A stretch of 8,196 nucleotides of DNA. It comes from Lentisphaerota bacterium (GTDB taxonomy: Bacteria; Verrucomicrobiota; Lentisphaeria; Victivallales; GWF2-50-93). Position 1 is the first letter of the stretch, and each line of letters begins with the position of its first letter. The stretch lies in NCBI GenBank assembly GCA_025360875.1, contig JANYBI010000194.1, positions 1 to 8,196 on the forward strand. Reading direction: 5' to 3'. Below, piece by piece: positions 1-6,035 of the stretch. The notes under the pieces are model-generated. The model searched no databases, was not told where the DNA came from, and was given only the letters and a program-made list of their open reading frames with translations. The position numbers and the translations under genes were made by a program.

Positions 1-70
1 TATCTGCCGGGTCTTGCACCGTGCTAGACGCGTCTATGGGAAATATGAAAAATCAGAAATGGCATCTTGG

Positions 71-104
71 AAAAACAAGAGTCCTTCAGAGGGGAAGGCT
101 CTTG
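71..104 (-). terminator. intrinsic terminator-like hairpin, minus strand
   Basis: Bases 76-81 pair with 99-104 and 83-87 pair with 94-98. This gives an 11-bp stem with one bulged base (T82) and a six-base loop. Read on the minus strand the stem is followed directly by five T residues (complement of 71-75), the layout of a rho-independent terminator. No intact minus-strand gene lies upstream of it in the window, so it may belong to the degraded coding-like segment at 218-483 or to an unrecognised transcript. No T-run follows the stem on the plus strand. Confidence 0.45.
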
Positions 105-316
105 AAAACAGTCAAATATTAATAGCTATGGGATGATAGTGAAAAAATTCCTTCTTTTCGCAGTTGAAGCACAGAAAGGCTCCACATAAACGGAAAATTG
201 AAGTCAAGATGAAAGTGTCAAGCATCAGTTCCTTTTCGTTCCAATATAGTGAAAACACCTTCATCTCCAGAGCTGATTTCAAAACTACCGAAAACGGTTA
301 CTGCGGCAACATTCTC

Positions 317-388
317 AGTTGGAGTTCACAACTTTAGTGTGTCTTGATATTAAATAAGTTACGCACGCTAAAGCCGTGAACTCCAACT
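317..388. repeat. 72-bp imperfect inverted repeat (palindromic element)
   Basis: The left arm (317-341) begins AGTTGGAGTTCAC and the right arm (364-388) ends GTGAACTCCAACT. The two 25-base arms are complementary at 22 positions; one of the three exceptions would be a G-U pair in RNA. The central 22 bases (342-363) are AT-rich and would form the loop. The length, strong stem and intergenic location fit a dispersed REP-like or miniature palindromic element. Only one copy is visible, so dispersal is inferred. No target-site duplication is apparent beside the arms, and no T-run follows, so it does not look like a simple terminator. Confidence 0.65.
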
Positions 389-457
389 TTAGAAATCAGT
401 TCAAAAGTGGCAATTTTGAAATTGCCTCTCCGGTAAGATATATCGGTAGGATTTGAT

Positions 458-485
458 TTGCCAAGGGTGTTTGCCAATGTAGATT
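458..485 (+). promoter_or_regulatory. candidate promoter for the nucleotidyltransferase cassette
   Basis: TTGCCA (458-463) and TAGATT (480-485) match the sigma-70 -35 and -10 consensus at five and four of six positions, with a 16-base spacer. Transcription would start at about 491-493, almost on the ATG at 493. That agrees with the lack of a Shine-Dalgarno sequence before that ATG and suggests a leaderless message. The match is modest and such patterns occur by chance in AT-rich DNA. Confidence 0.25.
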
Positions 486-492
486 ATCTTAT

Positions 493-678
493 ATGATTAC
501 AAAATGTGTTAAAATCGGGAAGATAAAAAAGTCATCTCAGAAGGATGACTTGAAATATTGGCTTGGAAAGACTCCGGATGAACGGATAAGCGCTGTGGAA
601 ATTCTCAGAAGGCAGTTTCATGGAAATACACAAGGACTTCAAAGAGTTTATAGGGTTGTTCAACTCTCACGGAGTTGA
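493..678 (+). CDS. small conserved protein paired with nucleotidyltransferase (antitoxin-like)
   Basis: A 61-residue soluble, charged protein with no signal peptide or membrane segment. Residues 18-44 carry a motif pattern (DDLKYW, TPDERI, AVEILRRQFHG), followed by LQRVYRV at 49-55. I recognise this as typical of small proteins encoded directly upstream of MNT/AbiEii-like nucleotidyltransferases in many bacteria. By position it could be the partner or antitoxin of the downstream enzyme, but no biochemical role is known to me. The last 59 bases overlap the start of the downstream gene in another frame, and its codons for Arg39-Arg40 form part of that gene's Shine-Dalgarno sequence. The ATG at 493 has no clear ribosome-binding site, so the message may be leaderless. 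The gene is real with good probability; the function is inferred from its neighbour. Confidence 0.75.
   Translation: MITKCVKIGKIKKSSQKDDLKYWLGKTPDERISAVEILRRQFHGNTQGLQRVYRVVQLSRS
607..612 (+). promoter_or_regulatory. Shine-Dalgarno inside the upstream gene, sets the nucleotidyltransferase start
   Basis: AGAAGG lies seven bases before the ATG at 620. It is a strong ribosome-binding site and supports 620 as the start. It sits within the codons for the Arg-Arg pair of the small upstream protein, so translation of the two genes is probably coupled. Confidence 0.65.
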
Positions 679-1093
679 ATATGTCATCGTCGGCGGCTAT
701 GCCCTGGCTTTTCTTGGAGCCCCGAGATATACCGGGGATTTGGATTTCTTCGTAAAGCCTGACAAGACTAACGCCTCAAAAATACTTTCAGCCCTAAAAG
801 CTTTTGGTTTTGGATCCTTGAAGTTGCAGGAATCCGATTTTACTGAACCTGACAAGGTGATCCAGCTGGGCGTTCCTCCTGTGAGAATTGATATTGTCAC
901 ATCTATTACAGGCGTAGAATGGTCACAGGTTTATAATAATAAGATTGAGAGTGTTCTTGGAGGACAGAAGGTTTTCTTCATTTCAAAAGATGACTTTATA
1001 AAAAACAAGAAGGCAATTTCCAGACACAAGGATCTTGCTGACATAGAGGCGCTAGGCAAGAAGGTTAAAATTGCCGGTCGTCAGCTGCCTTAG
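620..1093 (+). CDS. MNT/AbiEii-like nucleotidyltransferase
   Basis: A 157-residue cytoplasmic protein of the DNA polymerase beta-like (minimal) nucleotidyltransferase fold. The active-site pattern is visible: Gly25-Gly26 in the VIVGGYALAF strand-turn, the metal-binding pair Asp40 and Asp42 in TGDLDFFV, and a third acidic residue, Asp91, in VRIDIV. The C-terminal segment SRHKDLADIEAL (134-145) is a recurrent ending of this family. Relatives are annotated as AbiEii/type IV toxin-like or DUF6036-type proteins; some members of the superfamily transfer nucleotides or AMP to RNA or protein targets. It overlaps the small upstream gene by 59 bases and is preceded by a strong Shine-Dalgarno, so the two form one cassette, plausibly a toxin-antitoxin module. 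All catalytic residues seem intact. The substrate and toxicity are unknown. Confidence 0.85.
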   Translation: MEIHKDFKEFIGLFNSHGVEYVIVGGYALAFLGAPRYTGDLDFFVKPDKTNASKILSALKAFGFGSLKLQESDFTEPDKVIQLGVPPVRIDIVTSITGVEWSQVYNNKIESVLGGQKVFFISKDDFIKNKKAISRHKDLADIEALGKKVKIAGRQLP

Positions 1094-1115
1094 ATCTCCA
1101 CAGTAATAGGAAATA

Positions 1116-1165
1116 CTGCGCCGCAAACTGCGCGGAGCTTCATTCCGAAGTGGGGAGTTTTTATT
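1116..1165 (+). terminator. candidate terminator after the nucleotidyltransferase
   Basis: Two short stems (1116-1121 with 1130-1135; 1138-1141 with 1147-1150) precede a G-rich segment and a run of five T residues at 1158-1162. The stems are short and neither abuts the T-run closely, so this is a weak intrinsic terminator at best. It sits where a terminator between the cassette and the transporter genes would be expected. Confidence 0.3.
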
Positions 1166-1192
1166 GAAAAAATCACCTTCCGTGAATTGAAT
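1164..1192 (+). promoter_or_regulatory. weak candidate promoter for the transporter operon
   Basis: TTGAAA (1164-1169) and TTGAAT (1187-1192) are 17 bases apart and lie about 50 bases before the GTG start at 1245. The -10 match is only four of six. No operator palindrome is obvious nearby. Confidence 0.2.
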
Positions 1193-1244
1193 TCAGCTCA
1201 AACGGATTAACCTTATTGGAATTTGTGTTTAACAGGGAAATCCA

Positions 1245-2144
1245 GTGAAATCAAACAGGCCTTTCCAAATATTGCTCGTTGTACTGATAGTTATTACTGT
1301 CATTTTTGCGGCATTTCTTTTCCACATTGAAAAGAAGAAGTCCAAGATTGAAAAGCCCCTTGATGAAATAGCTTCAGCCTGGCTCGAGTTCAGGATGGGC
1401 GAATACACCCAGTCCAAGAAGATCTTCAGGAAGGTTATTGACAACGTACCGGAAAATTCCAATGAGGGACTCCAGTCGCTTTACGGTCTTGCCTGCACCT
1501 ACTGGCTTGAACAGCTTCCATATGGCGACAAGGATGCCGCCGGAGCTGTTTTCAATGAGATCATCAGGAAGTCTCCGGACAGCGAATTTGCCGCCTGGAG
1601 CATGCTTGCACTGGTCAGGATGGAACATATGGTCTCCGCCGACAAGACGCCGGATTTCCCGAAAGTGCGGGAAGGATATAAAAAAATCTATGAGAAGTTC
1701 CCGGATCAGATTGCAGGGCATGAGGCGTTCATCTACATGATAGGGACTTATCTCGCCGTGTTCACCAAGGAGGATGCGGAATTCGCAAAGGACAGGATTG
1801 ACGAGTTTATAAAGGCGCATCCGGACTCACCGTTCATCAGCAGCGCCTGGAGCCTTTATTCTAAGGCATGTGAGACCCTGGGGAAGAAGCAGGAGCAGTT
1901 GGATGCGATGCTGAATGAGCTTGGGAAGAGGGAGATAGATCCGAAGAATCCATGGATGGACAATTCCAACGCATACTGGGCGATTGCGACTGTTGCCGAA
2001 TTCGAGGTCGGCGACTTCGACACCGCCCGCAAATATTACAGTCTGATGATGAAGGAATATCCCCGGGAGAGAAGGAATTTTGCCGCGAAAAGGGCGATTG
2101 AGAGAATGGATGCGCTGGAGACGAAGCTTAGGAAAGAAAATTGA
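1245..2144 (+). CDS. membrane-anchored TPR-repeat protein
   Basis: A 299-residue protein with a short positive N-terminus, one hydrophobic segment at about residues 8-26 followed by a Lys-rich stretch, and then an all-helical region. Helix pairs with TPR character recur through the chain, for example near 40-72 (AWLEFRMGEYTQSKKIF), 78-115, 158-197, 199-236 and 242-275 (AEFEVGDFDTARKYY). Several blocks end in a Pro after a helix, as in EKFPDQ and KAHPDSP. TPR arrays usually hold other proteins together, so this may be a scaffold on the outer face of the inner membrane. The start is GTG; an in-frame stop at 1230-1232 leaves no earlier start, and AGGGA (1234-1238) is well placed. It lies 34 bases before the binding-protein gene, which suggests a shared transcript and a role with the importer. 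No enzyme motif is seen. Confidence 0.85.
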   Translation: MKSNRPFQILLVVLIVITVIFAAFLFHIEKKKSKIEKPLDEIASAWLEFRMGEYTQSKKIFRKVIDNVPENSNEGLQSLYGLACTYWLEQLPYGDKDAAGAVFNEIIRKSPDSEFAAWSMLALVRMEHMVSADKTPDFPKVREGYKKIYEKFPDQIAGHEAFIYMIGTYLAVFTKEDAEFAKDRIDEFIKAHPDSPFISSAWSLYSKACETLGKKQEQLDAMLNELGKREIDPKNPWMDNSNAYWAIATVAEFEVGDFDTARKYYSLMMKEYPRERRNFAAKRAIERMDALETKLRKEN

Positions 2145-2159
2145 ACATCGAACATCGAA
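2143..2159 (+). repeat. short 7-bp tandem repeat at the stop codon
   Basis: GAACATC occurs twice in tandem followed by a partial GAA. The repeat begins within the stop codon of the TPR gene and fills half of the spacer to the next gene. Confidence 0.6.
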
Positions 2160-2178
2160 AAGAATTGAAGGTTTAGCT

Positions 2179-3879
2179 TTGAAAAGTATTTTTGAATTTC
2201 TTAAAAAATACCATTCGCTGATCATAATCGTGATCGTGTATGTCTGGGCGCTGGTATCGGTAGCCCTGTACCGCTATGAGGAGGCGCCTCCGGGGACTAT
2301 CACCCTCAGGATAAGCCACTGGCAGCTGGAGTCCGGTGTCCGCGACGGCATCAACGAGATGGCGAAGGAATATCAGAAGACGCATCCCAATGTAAGGGTT
2401 CTGCAGGAAGCAATTCCGGAAGGCACTTACGGACAGTGGCTGAGCACGCAGATCATGAGCGGGACGGCTCCGGACATTCTTGAGATGGGCATGATACCCT
2501 ATCAGGTCATGCTTGCATACTTCAACCGCTACTGCTATGTGATAACGCCTTTCGTGAACAAGCCCAATCCCTATAACAAGGACAACGAGTTTGCAAAAAC
2601 CCCCCTCAGGAACACTTTCAAGGACGGCATGGCTGCCGGCTATGTGAATGAACTCCAGGAATACATGATGATCCCCTTGTCGAGTTTTGCGATAAGGGTG
2701 TTCTACAATGTTGACCTTTACAAAAAGCTTACGGGACTGAATGAGCCTCCTAAGACCTACAGGGAATTTTACGACATCTGCAGCAAAGTGTCGAAAATGA
2801 CCGATGAGAAGGGGAGAAAATATATTCCGGTGGTAGGTTCGAAATACCATTTTGGGATATGGGAAGGCGCCCTTTGCGACATGATGACCTATAAAATCAT
2901 TGAAAAGGCTGACTTGAACAGGGACGGGTATGTCGGTAATGACGAAATGTATGTAGCCGTCAAGTCCGGACTCCTTGATTTCAGGTGCAGGCCGATAGAG
3001 GCGAAATATCAGATGGTCCGGGAAATCGCCGACTTCTGCCAGCCCGGTTTCACAGGACTGTCGCGCGACGAAGGAGTATTCCTTTTTGCCCAGAAGAGAG
3101 CGATTTTCATGACTACGGGCACCTGGGACGCCATGAGCCTCCAGCAGCAGGCCAAAGGGAATTTCACCGTAGGAGTGATGGACTTCCCGATGCCGACGAA
3201 TGATGATCCCGAATATGGAGATGTTGTCCTCGGACCAAGATATGAGAATCCGGGCCTGGGTTTCAATTATGGAGTCACTAGGACAAGCAAGAATCCCGAG
3301 GTCGCCCTGGATTTCCTGATGTTCATGGCGTCGAAGGAGAACAATGAGAAGCTGAACAAGATAATCGGATGGATTCCATCAGTTGAAAACACGGAGACCG
3401 ATCCGCTCCTGAAGGACTTCAAGCCCTGTTTCTTCGGCATATACCCGAACTTCAACGTGTGGCTGGGAGGCGAAACCTGGATAAAATGGACGCAGCTTGC
3501 GTCGCTCTATCAGGTCGATCCCAATTTCAAGTTCAGCAGGCTCGCAGATGAATTCGAGCCATTCTACAAGACCAAAGGATATGATGATTTCATGGAGCAG
3601 ATGAAGGACAGGAAAAGGGCGATACCTTCGAATGAGAGGTTCCTTACAGGTTTCCGTTCGCAGGCGATGCTCGCCCCGAAGGATTCCGACGAGGCCAGGA
3701 CGTTCTGGATAAAGTACAGGACCCAGACCAGGGACCGCCAGGTTTTCCAGGAGATAAACGTCTATAACGAGATTAAATATGCGGATGACGGACCGCCTTT
3801 CACAAAGGATCACGGCCCTTATGAATATAGCAAAGAAGTGATTGAGAAGGTTAAGGAAAGAGTGAAGAAGGGAAAATAA
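2179..3879 (+). CDS. ABC transporter family 1 extracellular solute-binding protein, membrane-anchored
   Basis: A 566-residue carbohydrate-type solute-binding protein that would capture ligand outside the inner membrane and deliver it to the fused permease encoded next. Family features include the ITLRISHWQLESG start of the first lobe (about 41-53), SGTAPDILEMG (about 94-104), FLFAQKRAIFMTTGTWD in the hinge area, and GFNYGVTRTSKNPEVALDF. Residues 14-30 form one hydrophobic segment with no lipobox Cys, so it looks like an uncleaved signal anchor. Residues 245-256 (DLNRDGYVGNDE) match a canonical EF-hand calcium loop. At 566 residues it is longer than the usual 400-450, with extra sequence at the C-terminus. 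I place the start at TTG 2179, preceded six bases upstream by GAAGGT; an ATG at 2080 in the same frame would overlap the TPR gene by 65 bases and add an unlikely Arg-rich tail. The ligand cannot be told; an oligosaccharide is likely. Confidence 0.88.
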   Translation: MKSIFEFLKKYHSLIIIVIVYVWALVSVALYRYEEAPPGTITLRISHWQLESGVRDGINEMAKEYQKTHPNVRVLQEAIPEGTYGQWLSTQIMSGTAPDILEMGMIPYQVMLAYFNRYCYVITPFVNKPNPYNKDNEFAKTPLRNTFKDGMAAGYVNELQEYMMIPLSSFAIRVFYNVDLYKKLTGLNEPPKTYREFYDICSKVSKMTDEKGRKYIPVVGSKYHFGIWEGALCDMMTYKIIEKADLNRDGYVGNDEMYVAVKSGLLDFRCRPIEAKYQMVREIADFCQPGFTGLSRDEGVFLFAQKRAIFMTTGTWDAMSLQQQAKGNFTVGVMDFPMPTNDDPEYGDVVLGPRYENPGLGFNYGVTRTSKNPEVALDFLMFMASKENNEKLNKIIGWIPSVENTETDPLLKDFKPCFFGIYPNFNVWLGGETWIKWTQLASLYQVDPNFKFSRLADEFEPFYKTKGYDDFMEQMKDRKRAIPSNERFLTGFRSQAMLAPKDSDEARTFWIKYRTQTRDRQVFQEINVYNEIKYADDGPPFTKDHGPYEYSKEVIEKVKERVKKGK

Positions 3880-3980
3880 GTATCAAAGTATCATAGTGTC
3901 ATCGGCGACACAATTTCAAGATGTCGCCTGTGTCAAAGTTTTATAACTCTGACACTCTGACACTCTGACACTCTGACACT
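3879..3980. repeat. 8-bp repeat arrays in opposite orientation around a small hairpin
   Basis: Three units of the form AGTRTCAW run from 3879 to 3902, starting on the last base of the stop codon. Four perfect units of ACTCTGAC plus a partial ACT run from 3946 to 3980; read on the other strand these are AGTGTCAG, so the two arrays face each other. Between them GGCGACA (3904-3910) can pair with TGTCGCC (3922-3928), leaving an 11-base loop. The arrays can also pair with each other, making alternative folds in the message between binding protein and permease. No T-run follows the central hairpin. A role in setting expression of the permease relative to the binding protein is possible but unproven. 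Confidence 0.7.
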
Positions 3981-3998
3981 TTTAAAATTAAGGTACTT

Positions 3999-6035
3999 AT
4001 GGCTGGCAAATCGATAAAATGGAGACAGGTGCATTATCACTGGGAGATGTACCTGTTCATTCTTCCGACGATCATATTGATCGCCCTTTTCCAGTATTAT
4101 CCTGCGATGAGCGGAGTCTTCCACAGCTTCTACAGGTGGAACGGCGCGGACATCTCAGAATATGTCGGTTTCCAGAACTATATAAAACTCCTGAAGAATT
4201 CCGACTTCTGGCGCTCGTTCGAACTGGCATTCACCCTCGGAATCTTCAACGTTATAAAGATGATCCCTGCGCTTGCGGTCGCAGTCTGCATCCATAGGTG
4301 CCGTAGCGAATTCATGCAGCTCACATACAGGATCCTCTTTGTCATACCCATGGTCATACCCGGCCTCATCATCGTGCTGATCTGGCGTTCATTCTTCTTC
4401 GAAGCCACGGCAGGATATCTCAACAAGTTCCTTTTCTCCAGCGGACTTTTCAACGTGCTTGTGTGGGCTGACCATTTTTTCAACTGGGGCGGCATCTTTA
4501 AGGTGGGCAATTCGCCCGCATGGCTCGGTGATCCCAATCTGATAGTTTCCGCCTGCATACTCTGGGGATTCCCGTGGGTCGGATCGTTTGCGGTCCTCAT
4601 GTATCTGGCAAAACTCCAGAGCATCCCGAAAGATATCTATGAAGCCGGTGATGTTGACGGTGTCAACTGGTGGACCAAGTTCACAAAGATAGAGCTTCCC
4701 CTGATTGTATCGTCGATCAATCTCCTGCTGGTCTTTGTCATAATCGACACGATCAAGGATGCGGGAATGATTCTCGCCCTTGCCGGAATGGAAGGTGGCC
4801 CCGGCGGAAATGCGACTGTCCCTGCGCTCTTCATGCTCAGAAAGGCCTTCATCGACCAAGACATGGGCTTCGCCTGTGCAGTCGGTATCATACTGACAAT
4901 TATCGTCATGAGCCTCCAGAAGATGAGCAATATCCTGACCGTGTGGAACGACATGAAGGAATGGCAGAGGAAATCAGTCCAGGGAATTGCGTTTGCCGTA
5001 GCAATCCTGCTATTCTATACAGGACATTTCAGGGCTGTGGCGATTGCGCTGTTCATAGCCTCGATACCATATCATGACATCGCCATGTTCTTCAGGAGGA
5101 TCAGGGAGAATATCAGGAATGCCAATGAAAAGAGCGGTGTGGATTCCGGAGCTGGAAATTCCGTATCAGCCAGTATGCCTGAGCAGCCGGAACCGGGCAT
5201 AAAGGCAGTAGGTTTATTGAAAGACCTTCTGCTGAGGGGTATGAAGCATTTCACGATCCTTTTTGTGCTTCTCATGGCCCTCCTGCCGATGTACCTGATG
5301 GTGATTGTCAGCATCAAGGACAATACGCAGTTCTATTTCGCGCCGGCCACGCTGACAAAGCCGTTCCACTGGGAAAACTGGAAGGTCGCGTATGAGATGA
5401 TCACGCCATCGCTCGCAAACAGCTTTGTCATATCGATAACAGGAACCATATGCACCCTTTTCGTCGCCTTGTGCGCGGCATATTTCTTTGCGCGGTACAG
5501 GATGCCCCTGTCAACCTTCTTCTGGAACGCCATACTTATAATGATGATGATGCCGGCAATTGCCAACCTGATCCCTCTTTTCAATCTCCTTAACGACATG
5601 AACCTGCTGAACACCCTCTCATGCCTCATCATCGTCGGAACTTCCGCCGGCCAGATATTTGCGATATTCGTACTCAGATCATTTGTCGAGGACATCCCCC
5701 AGGATCTTTTTGAGGCCGCGGAAATAGATGGTGCCAACCATTTCCAGCAGATGAGGATCATCGTGCTTCCGCTGTCCGGCCCGATCCTGGGCACGGTCGG
5801 GGTCATGAATTTCATCTCCCAGTGGAACGACTTCGTCATGCCTCTCATCGTAATTCGCGACCATGGCAAGCTGCCGGTAATGGTCCAGCTGCTCAGGATC
5901 GCGGGCGAATACATCAAGCTGTGGGGACCTCTCATGGCGGGTTACGCGCTGGCGAGCATTCCAGTAATCATACTCTTCATCTTCACGATGAAACTGTTCA
6001 CAAAAGGCCTTACCGAAGGCGCTATCAAAGGATAA
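3999..6035 (+). CDS. fused MalF-MalG type sugar ABC transporter permease
   Basis: A 678-residue inner-membrane protein carrying two complete binding-protein-dependent permease units of the CUT1 sugar family. Unit one (about 1-320) starts with MYLFILPTIILIALFQYYPA, as in MalF/UgpA-type proteins, and has an EAA loop at 215-234 (EAGDVDG ... ELPLI). Unit two (about 403-678) is MalG/UgpE-like, with its EAA loop at 572-591 (EAAEIDGAN ... VLPLS) and the usual QWNDFVMPL segment after it. Each EAA loop normally docks one copy of the ATPase. Between the units lie two extra hydrophobic stretches (about 329-341 and 346-357) and a polar linker (about 372-402) rich in Ser, Gly, Glu and Pro. These halves are usually separate proteins of roughly 280-300 residues. 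The ATG is preceded by AAGGT at 3990-3994. The binding protein is encoded 119 bases upstream; no ATPase gene is nearby, so a shared MsmK/UgpC-type ATPase from another locus is inferred. Confidence 0.92.
   Translation: MAGKSIKWRQVHYHWEMYLFILPTIILIALFQYYPAMSGVFHSFYRWNGADISEYVGFQNYIKLLKNSDFWRSFELAFTLGIFNVIKMIPALAVAVCIHRCRSEFMQLTYRILFVIPMVIPGLIIVLIWRSFFFEATAGYLNKFLFSSGLFNVLVWADHFFNWGGIFKVGNSPAWLGDPNLIVSACILWGFPWVGSFAVLMYLAKLQSIPKDIYEAGDVDGVNWWTKFTKIELPLIVSSINLLLVFVIIDTIKDAGMILALAGMEGGPGGNATVPALFMLRKAFIDQDMGFACAVGIILTIIVMSLQKMSNILTVWNDMKEWQRKSVQGIAFAVAILLFYTGHFRAVAIALFIASIPYHDIAMFFRRIRENIRNANEKSGVDSGAGNSVSASMPEQPEPGIKAVGLLKDLLLRGMKHFTILFVLLMALLPMYLMVIVSIKDNTQFYFAPATLTKPFHWENWKVAYEMITPSLANSFVISITGTICTLFVALCAAYFFARYRMPLSTFFWNAILIMMMMPAIANLIPLFNLLNDMNLLNTLSCLIIVGTSAGQIFAIFVLRSFVEDIPQDLFEAAEIDGANHFQQMRIIVLPLSGPILGTVGVMNFISQWNDFVMPLIVIRDHGKLPVMVQLLRIAGEYIKLWGPLMAGYALASIPVIILFIFTMKLFTKGLTEGAIKG

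Larger units (their letters stand above)
1..492. other. gene-poor stretch with palindromic elements and coding-like remnants
   Basis: No convincing intact gene is visible here. Two plus-strand frames are open from the left edge but close by positions 122 and 136, and neither resembles a family I know. The stretch holds a minus-strand terminator-like hairpin (71-104) and a large inverted repeat (317-388). On the minus strand, codons 218-325 and 391-483 read through as plausible protein-like segments in two different frames on either side of the inverted repeat. The opposite strand is also partly open over the same bases (an ATG at 208 reads to a stop near 333). I therefore treat the area as possible decayed coding sequence rather than a gene. 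Base composition is AT-rich compared with the transporter genes. Confidence 0.5.

Noticed and set aside
317..388. Intrinsic terminator or integron attC site
   Set aside because: No T-run follows either arm, and the characteristic attC core sequences at the arm ends are not present.
2080..2178. Extension of the solute-binding protein to an in-frame ATG at 2080
   Set aside because: It lies inside the TPR gene in another frame, would add an Arg-rich tail before the membrane anchor, and the TTG at 2179 has a well-spaced Shine-Dalgarno (2167-2172).
2173..2850. 225-codon minus-strand open frame opposite the solute-binding protein gene
   Set aside because: It is the antisense shadow of a clearly conserved gene, with His/Arg-rich composition typical of such shadows.
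3946..3980. CRISPR-like array
   Set aside because: The units are 8 bp and directly adjacent, with no spacers; this is a simple tandem repeat.
5333..5935. 200-codon minus-strand open frame opposite the permease gene
   Set aside because: Antisense shadow of the MalG-like half, whose EAA loop and membrane helices are unmistakable.
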